Shown here piece by piece: positions 28,097 through 37,095 of a stretch of 64,000 nucleotides of DNA. The notes below the pieces were generated by a model that was given only the letters and a program-made list of their open reading frames with translations, did no database searches and had not been told where the DNA came from. Numbering within the stretch: position 1 is the stretch's first letter; each line of letters starts with the position of its first letter. The stretch lies in NCBI GenBank assembly GCA_947503265.1, contig CANNDC010000012.1, forward strand, positions 84,997-148,996, in the 5' to 3' direction. The position numbers and the translations under genes were made by a program. Source of the DNA: an uncultured Alteromonadaceae bacterium. Lineage in GTDB: Bacteria; Pseudomonadota; Gammaproteobacteria; Enterobacterales; Alteromonadaceae.

Positions 28097-28918
28097 GTGG
28101 AGATAGAAATAGTTTGGTTTGTGCTAACACTCTGCATAGCCGGAGCAGTGGCAGGTATTACTTCGGGCTTATTTGGCAACGGTGGTGGATTTGTAGTTGT
28201 TCCCGCGCTTTTAGCAGTGTTCCCTTTCTTTTCGCCTTCGTCAGACGATTTAGTGAAGGTTGCAATTGGTACTTCTCTAGCTTCCATAGTGGTATCTAGT
28301 GTGCGCTCAGTTATGGCACATCGTCGGCGCGGAGCGGTTGATTTTGACGTTCTCAAATCTTGGTCAATTTGGATCATATTAGGCGTAATTGGAGGACTGG
28401 CAATCGCAAACAATACCAGTGCGACTGGGCTGACGATGGTGTTTGCAGGAGGTGTATTTCTCTATTCAATTTACTTCTTGTTTCCTAATCAAGTAGTACG
28501 TCCAGGAATGTCATTTTCAATGCCGACAGGCATTGGAAAGGCGGCTTTGGCCTTTGTAGTCGGAGGATTTTCGGCCTTGTTAGGGATTGGAGGAGGAACA
28601 CCCACCGTCATTACCATGGTGATGTGTAAACGCACGATCCAACAAGCCGTCGCCACTGCCGCGGGGGTTGGTTTTTTGATCGGTTTGCCCGGTGCCTTAG
28701 GATTTTTATTAATGGAGAACGAAGCTTCTTCTTCCATGCCATTTGGCACTGTTGGTTTTATCAACATACCAGCATTAATCGCAGTCAGTATCGGTTCAAT
28801 TATGACTGCTCCTATAGGTGCTTCTATGGCACATAAATTTAGCGAAAAGATGCTCAAACGACTTTTCGGTATTTATCTAGTGATCATCTCTGTTTCGATG
28901 TTCACAAAAGCAATGTAA
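28097..28918 (+). CDS. TauE/SafE-family membrane permease
   Basis: The 273-residue inner-membrane protein has about eight helices and the duplicated glycine-rich motifs of the family: TSGLFGNGGGFVVVPALL in the first half and GGFSALLGIGGGTPTVITM in the second. Characterised members export sulfite or sulfoacetate. The start is GTG at 28097 with GGAG 10 bases upstream. It is followed at 29 bp by the aminotransferase gene, suggesting one operon. The real substrate is unknown; an organic or sulfur anion would fit the cluster. Confidence 0.87.
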   Translation: MEIEIVWFVLTLCIAGAVAGITSGLFGNGGGFVVVPALLAVFPFFSPSSDDLVKVAIGTSLASIVVSSVRSVMAHRRRGAVDFDVLKSWSIWIILGVIGGLAIANNTSATGLTMVFAGGVFLYSIYFLFPNQVVRPGMSFSMPTGIGKAALAFVVGGFSALLGIGGGTPTVITMVMCKRTIQQAVATAAGVGFLIGLPGALGFLLMENEASSSMPFGTVGFINIPALIAVSIGSIMTAPIGASMAHKFSEKMLKRLFGIYLVIISVSMFTKAM

Positions 28919-28947
28919 ACATCGCACACATATAAGAGGAAAAAATA

Positions 28948-30123
28948 ATGAATTATAATCCGTCTAGGCGTTTGTTTTTAGAAGGTACGATAGCAGCGTC
29001 AGCTGCAGGTGCTTCAGGTCTCATTCTACCATCGGCAGGGCTCGCGTCTGCTAAATCAGCAAAAGAGCCGTTATTCTATGGTCCAAAACCCGGAATAGCC
29101 AAGCTCAATGCCAATGAAAACCCGTTTGGACCAAGTCCAGATGCTTTAAAAGCCATAGTAGAGGCCAGCAGCAAAGGAGGCGCATACTATGCATACAATG
29201 CAGGAATGCGCTTGCGCGACATGATTGCCGAACACAACAATTTAAAACCAGCTAATATTGCCATTACTGCAGGTTCAAGTCTCATACTATCTTTCGCTGC
29301 GCTAGCTGCAACAAGTAAAGGCGTCATTTTGGGGCCAGATTTATTCTGGGACACAACGTCCAAATCGCCAATCAGACAAGGTGGTCCAGAAATAAAACGA
29401 GTTCCCAACACGGCGGATTTAGATATTAATTTGGATGCTCTGTACGAAGCTATTGATGACAATGTTGCCATGGTCCACGTATGTAATCCCAATAATCCTA
29501 CTGGAAAAATTGTTGATCCGATGAAACTCAAAGAGTTTTGTATTAAAGCGTCAAAGAAAACGCTTGTGTTAGTTGATGAAGCCTATAATGAGCTGATTGA
29601 AAACGGCCCTAAGCATTCAATGATTCCATTGATTAATCAAGGTCATAACATTATCGTAGCTCGCACTTTTTCCAAGATTTATGGCTTAGCAGGGATGCGT
29701 GTCGGCTACATGTTGGGATCTGAAGAAAACATCAAGTGGATCACTAATTACGGACTTGGCGGTTACTCAATGAACCAAGCTGGACTGGCGGCGGCAATAG
29801 CGAGTTACAATGACAAAGCCTTTATGACATTCTCAATGGATAAAGTGATGGAAGCAAAAGACATCATATATAGCGCAGTCAAAGCCAATGGACTGACTGC
29901 CCTTCCCTCTAGTACAAATTTTGTGTTTGTGAATTTGGGTAAAGATGGTGATGCCAACACATTTAGAGCGGCCATGGAAAAGCAAAATGTGCATATTCGG
30001 GGTCAATATCGCACCTACAAACCTTGGTCACGGGTCAGTACTGGTCGTATTAACGATGTCAAAATGTACGCCAATGCCATGCCAAAGGCACTTGAAGAAA
30101 TGTATAAAAAAGTTAAGGCGTAA
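28948..30123 (+). CDS. Tat-exported PLP aminotransferase (class I/II, HisC-like)
   Basis: The 391-residue protein has the twin-arginine signal SRRLFLEG at residues 6-13, a hydrophobic stretch, and ASA cleavage sites near 35. It then carries a complete fold-type I aminotransferase domain: LNANENPFGPSPDAL, NPNNPTG, DEAYNE, and the PLP lysine at about 243 in FSKIYGLAGMRVGY. HisC-type enzymes are normally cytoplasmic; a Tat signal implies export of the folded, PLP-loaded enzyme to the periplasm. AGAGGA precedes the ATG. The substrate is unknown. It probably acts on a compound brought in by the adjacent TonB receptor (inference). Confidence 0.87.
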   Translation: MNYNPSRRLFLEGTIAASAAGASGLILPSAGLASAKSAKEPLFYGPKPGIAKLNANENPFGPSPDALKAIVEASSKGGAYYAYNAGMRLRDMIAEHNNLKPANIAITAGSSLILSFAALAATSKGVILGPDLFWDTTSKSPIRQGGPEIKRVPNTADLDINLDALYEAIDDNVAMVHVCNPNNPTGKIVDPMKLKEFCIKASKKTLVLVDEAYNELIENGPKHSMIPLINQGHNIIVARTFSKIYGLAGMRVGYMLGSEENIKWITNYGLGGYSMNQAGLAAAIASYNDKAFMTFSMDKVMEAKDIIYSAVKANGLTALPSSTNFVFVNLGKDGDANTFRAAMEKQNVHIRGQYRTYKPWSRVSTGRINDVKMYANAMPKALEEMYKKVKA

Positions 30124-30132
30124 ATGCACCAA

Positions 30133-30220
30133 TAAGACCGTTAACTAGCCCCGTTAAACCTAGGCCCGTTAAATCTAGGCCTATTGAACCTAGGCCTATT
30201 GAACATAGTTAGCGGTCTTA
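30133..30220. repeat. Hairpin enclosing four 15-bp tandem repeats
   Basis: TAAGACCGTTAACTA (30133-30147) pairs with TAGTTAGCGGTCTTA (30206-30220), 15 pairs with one G-T. Between them lie four units with a strict 15-bp period, from 30150: CCCGTTAAACCTAGG, CCCGTTAAATCTAGG, CCTATTGAACCTAGG, then CCTATTGAACATAG, which runs into the right arm. It sits between the converging aminotransferase and response-regulator genes and overlaps the regulator stop codon. It may work as a bidirectional terminator. Confidence 0.8.
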
Positions 30221-31093
30221 TGACTCAAGTATTCTAATCGATATGGCTGCAGCAGAAGTACGGTTATCAACCCCTAGCTTGCGGTAAATTTGCTCAAGAT
30301 GTTTGTTTGCGGTACGTGGACTCATAGACAATATCTGCGAAATTTCCCAATTTGTTTTGCCGTAAGAAACCCAATACAACACTTCAGATTCGCGCTTGGT
30401 TAAAGGAAGCTCCTGCTGCAAGTCGCTCGGCGATTTAGTTACTTTGGTTTCCAGTATTTTCAATAGGTGTTTATCCCCTTGACGTCTCTCGTACATAATT
30501 TCAATGGGCGAACTAAAGCAGTTCAGGTTGAGATTTGACTTGGGTTCAGAAATAAGCCACTGAGACAATTGCTCTGACAATGTTGCCCACGGGCTTTTGT
30601 CATTTTGGGCAATCTCATCAATCATTTTGTGCACTTTAGGGGTAGCCCAAGATAGGCGTCCTTGTTGGTTGACACAAAACACATTATTTCCAGCATGATC
30701 AAGGGCATCTTGGGCACTTAGGGTCAACTTTGCTGTTTGAATGTGGGTTTTTAACCGAGCAATCACTTCGTCGGGAGAAATAGGTTTGGTGACATAGTCA
30801 ATTCCTCCGGCTTCTAACCCCTTAACAATATCTTCAACATCAGACAAACCTGTCATAAATATTATCGGCAAATTAGGCCTTGTTTGCTTGAGTCGCCTGC
30901 AAGTTTCGAAACCATCCATTTCTGGCATCATGGCATCTAGCAATACCACATCTGGCTCAACTTTTTCCGCTATTGCCAGCGCTTGTATACCATTTAACGC
31001 CACTAACGCTGTATACCCTTGGCTATTGAGAGCCACGTTTAACATACCCAAAGATTCTGGAGAATCGTCTACTACTAGAACTACATTATCCAT
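30218..31093 (-). CDS. LuxR/NarL-type response regulator, partner of the adjacent hybrid kinase
   Basis: The 291-residue protein has an N-terminal receiver domain (VLVVDDSPESLGML, phosphoacceptor Asp in VVLLDAMMPEMDG near residue 53, and TKP). A central linker with a PAS-like look follows. The C-terminal LuxR helix-turn-helix reads LTKRESEVLYWVSYGKTNWEIS, then MSPRTANKHLEQIYRKLGV. Start chosen at the ATG at 31093, with GGGGAG 7 bases upstream; it overlaps the kinase gene by 8 bp. It probably controls the divergent porin-urt-ure genes (inference). Confidence 0.9.
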   Translation of the reverse strand: MDNVVLVVDDSPESLGMLNVALNSQGYTALVALNGIQALAIAEKVEPDVVLLDAMMPEMDGFETCRRLKQTRPNLPIIFMTGLSDVEDIVKGLEAGGIDYVTKPISPDEVIARLKTHIQTAKLTLSAQDALDHAGNNVFCVNQQGRLSWATPKVHKMIDEIAQNDKSPWATLSEQLSQWLISEPKSNLNLNCFSSPIEIMYERRQGDKHLLKILETKVTKSPSDLQQELPLTKRESEVLYWVSYGKTNWEISQILSMSPRTANKHLEQIYRKLGVDNRTSAAAISIRILES

Positions 31094-34000
31094 CACACAG
31101 CTCCCCTAAGTAGGTGATTATTTTTGGAAAGTTGCATAGCGAAATGTATGCATGCAACTCAGAACTAACTTCGTTTGGAAAAGCATACTGGTCTTCCAAT
31201 TCCATCAGCTTGTTTTTGAACCCTGACAGGTAACCTATCTCTGCTAATGAGATCAATATCTTATATTGTTCATTGGTGACAGGCTTTTTAGCGATTTGAC
31301 TTACCGATACCGTATTTTCAGCATCGTAATGGGTGTCTTTCTGTTGATATTGCCACTGAATATCCATCAACTCGCCGATTGAACTCAACAACGCATTTAA
31401 GTTAACCGGTTTGGCAATATAGCCATTGTGATATTGGTCTGCGGCAAGGTTCGCATCTGCATCTCGCGCATTTGCAGACACCATAAGTATGGGCATAGTG
31501 AAAGATTGTTCACGAATTTGAGCTGACATTTGCCAACCATCAATTTCAGGCATTCTGACGTCCAACAGAATCAAATCGATTTTCTCTTTGCGTAAAAAGT
31601 CGAATCCTTTTTTGGCATCTTCAGCTAGGCAAACTGCGAAACCCAAAGGAGAGAGTAAGTCCTGCATGAGTTTACGTTGATTGAAGTCATCATCCACTAC
31701 CAAAATAGTTTTTCGAGTTCCGTGATAACCAATCGCTTTGCCCTGATTAGTCTCTGGCGCATTAATATTTTTTGTCAGTTGAACCAAGAGTAAACGTAAA
31801 TGGAAAGTAGAACCTTGGCCTAACGTGCTTTCTAGCGTTATCTCCCCTCCCATCAGCTCAGCCAAAGAACGAGAAATGGTTAATCCCAACCCAGTTCCAC
31901 CAATGGCTTGAGTGTGGGTGTTCCTAACTTGCTCAAAGGGTTTAAAAATAAGTTCACGATCGCTTTCAGCAATACCAATTCCAGAGTCTTGAATGGTGAA
32001 ATGGGCAACCTGATTGCGATAACTTATCTTCAGTATCACACTGCCCTTTTCGGTATATTTAATTGCGTTAGAAATGAGATTAATCAATATTTGCCTGAAA
32101 CGCTGTTTATCGGCTGCCACGTAATCAGGCATGTTTGGGCAAGACTCATAGATAAATTCGAGATTCTTTTGCGCCGCTTTCATTTGAAACATATCGACTA
32201 ACTGCTGCATCACCACTTTCAGGTTAAATTCATCTCGTTGTAGTGTGAGCCTTCCCGCTTCTATCTTGGAAATCTCCAGCAAGCCTTCAATGAGATCCGT
32301 TAGATGTTCGCCGTTACGTTTAACAATGCTCAACGTTTCTCGCTGCTTAGCAGGGAAGCTCTCGTCTTGGCTCATTAACTGTGCGTAGCCTAGCATCACG
32401 TTCAGTGGAGTACGTAATTCGTGGCTTAACCCTGCTAGATAGCGACTTTTTGCCTCGTTTGCCGATTCAGCAACCACTTTTGCATCCTTTAAAGCAAGTG
32501 AAGTTTTCTCGTGTGCTTTGATTTCTTTGGCGAGCGTTGTAGTGAGAGATCGCAGTTCTTTCAACGCGGATAAACTACCACTTCTAGCGAGAATAAACAG
32601 CCAACTTACCACGCCAATAATGATCAATATTAGAAAAAATATTTTAACTAGGGTCACTGCAAAGACCTGTTTTACTCCTTCGTCATCTACTGGAACTTGC
32701 AAATAGACAAGGAACAAAATACCTGCAGCAATCAAGCTCATACCTAGAGTGACAGCAACAAACTGGGCTAACGGTGAAGTCATTGATTTAAGTAAATCAA
32801 TCGTTAAAAAGCGTCGAAAGAATCGATGGGATTGTTTGGAAAGTGTCGCGTCAGTTCGACATTGGTCGCCACAACGAACGTCGAGTGAACAACAAAGAGA
32901 GCAAATCGGCTTTTGATAAGCTGGACAATAAGACATGTCTTCGTGATCAAACTCGTTTTCGCAAATATGGCAAAGGGTTGATTCGTTAATTTGCGGCTGT
33001 TGATTGTCCGCAAGGTAATATCGCCCTTTCGTGATGTAGCCAATCAGAGGAACAGTAATAAAAGGTAAGCCACATGCAATAAAGGAAGCAAACGCTTTGG
33101 CCGTCTCTCCATACCATCCAAAGTGTGCAGTAAAACCAGCGAAGGTAGCGATGAGCATGGAGCCTACGCCTACTGGATTAATGTCGTACAATTTAGACCG
33201 TTTGAATTCGATGTGTTTAGGGCTCAAGCCTAAATATTTGTTGATTGTCAGGTCAGCGGCAACAGAACATAGCCACGCGAGCACGACAACAGAATACACC
33301 GATAACATCTTTTCTATTGTCTGATAAATACCGAGTTCCATTAACAACAGTGCGATAGCGACATTAAATATCATCCACACAACTCTTCCCGGATGGTTAT
33401 GGGTGACGCGTGAAAAAAAGTTTGACCATGCTAAGGATCCTGCATAAGCATTGGCTACATTGATTTTCAATTGCGATATAACCACGAAAAGGCAAGCGAC
33501 CACTAAGGTGACGCTTGGATTGTCAAAAACCAGACTAAAAGCGAGTTGATACATATGTGCCGGATCATCGGCCAAATCGAATGGCACACCTTGCTGTAAG
33601 GCGAAAAATGCGAGAAACGAACCAAGAAAAAGCTTTAACCCGCCAAAAATGATCCAACCTGGACCGGCTGAAACCAGCGCAAGCCACCAGCGCCATTGAC
33701 GCTTTTTGGGTTTTTCAGGCAAAAATCGTAGGAAATCAACTTGCTCTCCAATTTGTGCCACCAGCGAGAGTAATACAGCAGAGGCCGCACCAAAAAGCAG
33801 TACATTGAAAGCGCCATCAGACTCACCTGTAGCACCTGAAAAATTAATCCATTGATCGAAGTCACTATCTGGATGAGTAAACACGAAATACAAAGGAGTA
33901 AGTTGTAAAATTATCCAGACAGGCTGGCTCCAGACCTGAAATCGACTAATGTAAGCAATTCCGTGAGTTACCAAAGGCAACACTGCTAACGCACTAATAA

Positions 34001-34460
34001 TGTAGGCAACGGCCAGAGGCATTCCAAACAACAGTTGCAACGCCATAGACATGATCGCCGCCTCGAGGGCGAAGAAAATAAACGTAAAGGACGCGTAGAT
34101 CAGCGAGGCAATGGTTGAGCCTATGTATCCAAAGCCTGCCCCCCGACTGAGCAAATCAATATCTACCCCAAACTTCGCTGCATAGTAGCTAATAGGCAAG
34201 CCCGTCAGAAAAATCACCAATACGACGGATAAAATAGCCCAGGCTGCATTTGAAAAGCCGAAGTTAAGAGTCAAAGCCCCGCCAATGGCCTCTAACACTA
34301 AAAATGAAACCGTACCCAAGGCGGTACCAGCAATACGATTCAAAGACCAAATTCTAGAGCGTCGAGCAGTAAAGCGGAGGGCAAAATCTTCCATCATCTC
34401 GTTCGCAACAAGCTTGTTGTATTTTCTGCGTGTCGGAAGAATTTTGTCGTGTGAGTGCAT
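31086..34460 (-). CDS. NCS1-type permease fused to Cys-rich module, histidine kinase and receiver
   Basis: The 1,124-residue protein starts at the ATG at 34460; a TTG at 34526 would add 22 residues. Residues up to about 475 form an NCS1 (cytosine/purine/allantoin-type) permease with about 12 helices. An eight-cysteine cluster follows at about 497-534 (C-x2-C-x11-C-x7-C-x2-CC-x5-C-x3-C), probably zinc-binding. Two more helices lead to HisKA (SHELRTP near 682) and HATPase_c (NLISNAIKYTEKG, DSGIGI, GGTGLGL). A receiver with Asp in LILLDVRMPEIDG near 965 and a C-terminal tail complete it. It is the likely sensor for the divergent urea genes. CbrA-like permease-kinase fusions offer a precedent. 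Confidence 0.88.
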   Translation of the reverse strand: MHSHDKILPTRRKYNKLVANEMMEDFALRFTARRSRIWSLNRIAGTALGTVSFLVLEAIGGALTLNFGFSNAAWAILSVVLVIFLTGLPISYYAAKFGVDIDLLSRGAGFGYIGSTIASLIYASFTFIFFALEAAIMSMALQLLFGMPLAVAYIISALAVLPLVTHGIAYISRFQVWSQPVWIILQLTPLYFVFTHPDSDFDQWINFSGATGESDGAFNVLLFGAASAVLLSLVAQIGEQVDFLRFLPEKPKKRQWRWWLALVSAGPGWIIFGGLKLFLGSFLAFFALQQGVPFDLADDPAHMYQLAFSLVFDNPSVTLVVACLFVVISQLKINVANAYAGSLAWSNFFSRVTHNHPGRVVWMIFNVAIALLLMELGIYQTIEKMLSVYSVVVLAWLCSVAADLTINKYLGLSPKHIEFKRSKLYDINPVGVGSMLIATFAGFTAHFGWYGETAKAFASFIACGLPFITVPLIGYITKGRYYLADNQQPQINESTLCHICENEFDHEDMSYCPAYQKPICSLCCSLDVRCGDQCRTDATLSKQSHRFFRRFLTIDLLKSMTSPLAQFVAVTLGMSLIAAGILFLVYLQVPVDDEGVKQVFAVTLVKIFFLILIIIGVVSWLFILARSGSLSALKELRSLTTTLAKEIKAHEKTSLALKDAKVVAESANEAKSRYLAGLSHELRTPLNVMLGYAQLMSQDESFPAKQRETLSIVKRNGEHLTDLIEGLLEISKIEAGRLTLQRDEFNLKVVMQQLVDMFQMKAAQKNLEFIYESCPNMPDYVAADKQRFRQILINLISNAIKYTEKGSVILKISYRNQVAHFTIQDSGIGIAESDRELIFKPFEQVRNTHTQAIGGTGLGLTISRSLAELMGGEITLESTLGQGSTFHLRLLLVQLTKNINAPETNQGKAIGYHGTRKTILVVDDDFNQRKLMQDLLSPLGFAVCLAEDAKKGFDFLRKEKIDLILLDVRMPEIDGWQMSAQIREQSFTMPILMVSANARDADANLAADQYHNGYIAKPVNLNALLSSIGELMDIQWQYQQKDTHYDAENTVSVSQIAKKPVTNEQYKILISLAEIGYLSGFKNKLMELEDQYAFPNEVSSELHAYISLCNFPKIITYLGELCDG

Positions 34461-34546
34461 TAAAAGCCGTGTAGTAAATATGTAGTAAGTTAAGCGCTGA
34501 GACGGAAACTCGCTAAGTATAAACAATATTCTACTCAGCGAATATG

Positions 34547-34558
34547 CGTAGATCTACG
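34547..34558. promoter_or_regulatory. Perfect palindrome CGTAGATCTACG between sensor kinase and porin-urt genes
   Basis: This 12-bp perfect palindrome lies in the 247-bp divergent region, followed by another TACG at 34574. Its symmetry and position fit a dimeric LuxR-type regulator site. Binding is inferred, not shown. Confidence 0.45.
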
Positions 34559-34635
34559 TAGTCCATTACGCACATCAACTAATATTCGATATTGACGAAA
34601 ATCGCCATACTCAATTCAGTTCCAAATAGCATTGC

Positions 34636-34664
34636 GTTACCGAGTTACCGCACAGAAAGGTAAC
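34636..34664. promoter_or_regulatory. GTTACC repeats and hairpin in the porin 5' leader
   Basis: GTTACC occurs at 34636 and 34644, and GGTAAC follows at 34659-34664. The second copy and the inverted copy can form a 6-bp hairpin about 45 bp before the porin start. It may be an operator or a leader structure. Confidence 0.35.
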
Positions 34665-34707
34665 CCAAACACAATCATTAACTTTAAACTGATAGATGAG
34701 TAGACAC

Positions 34708-35688
34708 ATGAAATTACGCACAAAGATTACACCAATAGCAGCAACGCTTCTAATGCTAAGTACAAGCCACTCTGTTTTTGCAGAAGACGATTTCAAATTG
34801 TCTGACAAACTTAGCGTAACCGGATTTATCGATATGTCATGGACATATGCCGACTCCGACGGTTCGAGTTCTGAGCAGTCAGCGGGTGTGGACCAGTTCG
34901 AAATCGATTTCCTTTATGATTTTGACGATAAATTAACAGCACAAGTTGACCTTGAATACCAAGACAACGGCACGGGTGAAGAAGTTGACATCGAACAAGC
35001 ATTCATCAACTACGCAGTAGGTGACGGTTTCAATCTAAAAGCTGGTCGCTTTTTAAGTTATTCAGGCTGGGAAACTGAAGAACCAACTGGATTGTTCCAA
35101 TTTTCTGGAACTGGTTATGCCAAATTTTTCTACGGTGGATATCAACAAGGTATCTCTGGAAACTACTCTGGCGATGGATTTGGCGTTGCGCTATCTATCG
35201 TTAACAGCTTAGGCGACCTTGAGGGTGAAGCTCGCGATTCAGAATCACCTGCCATCGAAACTATGGTTGCTTTCATGCCAACTGAGTCAATTACTGTTAA
35301 AGGCTTTTACAGCATTGACAAACTAGACGGCACAGACGAAGACATCGAATTAATTAATATCTGGGCAAGCTACGGTGAAGGTCCACTTACACTTGCTGTT
35401 GAATATAACACTGCCGAAAACAGTGCATTCCTAGGCAGTGAAGCAGACGGTTATTTGGTCATGGGCAACTACGCATTTGATAGTTTTGGACTGACTTTAC
35501 GATATCACGCATACGAAGTTGAAGATGCGACAGGTATGACAGTTGAAGATATGAGCGGAATCACAATTTCTCCAAGCGTTACGATTAGTGACAACTTGTT
35601 AATGGTATTCGAATATCGCATGGATACCGATGACGTGAGTGACATTGACTCAGATTTCATTGCTGTTGAAGCACTAGTGACTTTCTAA
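34708..35688 (+). CDS. Outer-membrane porin (OmpL/bbp2-like beta-barrel) of the urea cluster
   Basis: The 326-residue protein has a signal peptide ending near VFAEDD and an acidic beta-barrel. Alternating strands are visible (VTGFIDMSWTYADSDG, LTAQVDLEYQDNGTG, FNLKAGRFLSYSGWE), and the barrel ends in VEALVTF with a terminal Phe. I start at 34708 because this gives a clean signal peptide; 34696 adds four residues. Only 27 bp separate it from urtA, so it is probably co-transcribed. A role in letting urea or other small amides cross the outer membrane is inference. Confidence 0.8.
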   Translation: MKLRTKITPIAATLLMLSTSHSVFAEDDFKLSDKLSVTGFIDMSWTYADSDGSSSEQSAGVDQFEIDFLYDFDDKLTAQVDLEYQDNGTGEEVDIEQAFINYAVGDGFNLKAGRFLSYSGWETEEPTGLFQFSGTGYAKFFYGGYQQGISGNYSGDGFGVALSIVNSLGDLEGEARDSESPAIETMVAFMPTESITVKGFYSIDKLDGTDEDIELINIWASYGEGPLTLAVEYNTAENSAFLGSEADGYLVMGNYAFDSFGLTLRYHAYEVEDATGMTVEDMSGITISPSVTISDNLLMVFEYRMDTDDVSDIDSDFIAVEALVTF

Positions 35689-35715
35689 TCTAACTATATA
35701 AATCAAGGAATTATC

Positions 35716-37002
35716 ATGAAACTTAAAAAGCTGTTAGCAGCAAGTTCTATTATTGTGAGTAGTTTAGTTACTCAATTTTCTTACGCTGACGAAGACACGA
35801 TCAAAGTTGGTGTACTTCATTCTCTATCGGGCACCATGGCAATCAGTGAAACCACACTGAAAGACACGGTTCTGATGATGATTGAAGAGCAAAACAAAAA
35901 AGGCGGCTTGTTAGGTAAAAAGCTTGAGCCTGTGGTTGTTGACCCTGCTTCTAACTGGCCACTTTTTGCGGAAAAAACCCGTGAGTTATTAGCCAAAGAA
36001 AAAGTAGACGTCATTTTCGGTTGCTGGACATCAGTATCACGTAAATCTGTATTGCCAGTTATCGAAGAATTAAACGGTTTGATGTTTTATCCGGTTCAAT
36101 ACGAAGGTGAAGAATCATCTAAGAACGTTTTCTACACAGGTGCTGCGCCTAACCAACAAGCTATTCCAGCTGTTGATTACTTGATGAATGACATAGGTGC
36201 AGAACGTTGGGTATTGCTTGGAACTGACTATGTATATCCGCGTACTACTAACAAAATTCTAGAAGCCTATTTGAAAGCGAAAGGCGTGAAAGAAGAAGAC
36301 ATCATGATCAACTACACACCTTTTGGTCATTCTGACTGGCAAGGTATTGTTTCTGACGTGAAGAAATTTGGTTCTACCGGCAAGAAAACGGCTGTTGTTT
36401 CAACGGTAAATGGTGATGCAAATATTCCGTTCTACAAAGAATTGGGTAACCAGGGTATTTCTGCTGAAGATATCCCAGTGGTTGCATTCTCTGTTGGTGA
36501 AGAAGAACTTTCAGGATTCGACACGGCTCCATTGGTTGGACACCTTGCTGCTTGGAATTACTTCCAAAGTGTTGAGTCTGAGGAAAACGAAGCCTTTATC
36601 GCCAGTTGGAAAGAGTACATTGGTGATGACAAGCGCGTAACTAATGACCCAATGGAAGCCACTTATATTGGTTTCAAAATGTGGGCAAAGGCTGTAGAAA
36701 AAGTTCAAACCACTGACGTTGATGCGGTAGAGCAAGCGCTTATCGGTGTTGCTGTACCTAATCTAACAGGCGGTATTGCAGTAATGAACGCAAACCATCA
36801 CTTATCTAAGCCTGTTTTGATCGGTGAAATCCAAGAAGATGGTCAGTTTGAAGTGGTTTGGGAAACGCCAGATACCGTAATCGGTGACGCTTGGTCTGAT
36901 TTCTTACCTAGTTCTAAAAACCTGATTTCTGATTGGACTGCACCAGTTAGCTGCGGAAACTTTGATGTGACCACAGCCAAATGTTCGGGCCAAAACTTCT
37001 AA
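35716..37002 (+). CDS. urtA: Urea ABC transporter substrate-binding protein UrtA
   Basis: The 428-residue periplasmic binding protein of the branched-chain-amino-acid type has a signal peptide ending near FSYADED. UrtA-typical stretches follow: IKVGVLHSLSGTMAISE, GCWTSVSRKSVLPV, GLMFYPVQYEGEE, and LVGHLAAWNYFQSV. AAGGAA precedes the ATG. It is the first transport gene of urtABCDE, and a weak terminator-like hairpin follows before urtB, which would raise UrtA levels relative to the membrane subunits. Confidence 0.95.
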   Translation: MKLKKLLAASSIIVSSLVTQFSYADEDTIKVGVLHSLSGTMAISETTLKDTVLMMIEEQNKKGGLLGKKLEPVVVDPASNWPLFAEKTRELLAKEKVDVIFGCWTSVSRKSVLPVIEELNGLMFYPVQYEGEESSKNVFYTGAAPNQQAIPAVDYLMNDIGAERWVLLGTDYVYPRTTNKILEAYLKAKGVKEEDIMINYTPFGHSDWQGIVSDVKKFGSTGKKTAVVSTVNGDANIPFYKELGNQGISAEDIPVVAFSVGEEELSGFDTAPLVGHLAAWNYFQSVESEENEAFIASWKEYIGDDKRVTNDPMEATYIGFKMWAKAVEKVQTTDVDAVEQALIGVAVPNLTGGIAVMNANHHLSKPVLIGEIQEDGQFEVVWETPDTVIGDAWSDFLPSSKNLISDWTAPVSCGNFDVTTAKCSGQNF

Positions 37003-37038
37003 TATGCATATAGAAGTCGCAATACAAAACTAGACAAT

Positions 37039-37071
37039 GCGGGCATGAATTTTTCTTGCCCGCGTTTGTTT
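37039..37071 (+). terminator. Partial terminator/attenuator between urtA and urtB
   Basis: GCGGGCA pairs with TGCCCGC across an 11-base loop, with an interrupted T-rich tail (GTTTGTTT). It is likely leaky, favouring extra transcript of the binding protein. Confidence 0.6.
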
Positions 37072-37095
37072 GATTATCAGGATAAGGATTAAGCA

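Noticed and set aside
30150..30208. Short regular repeats considered as a CRISPR array
   Set aside because: The units are directly adjacent with no spacers and there are no cas genes; they are tandem repeats inside a hairpin.
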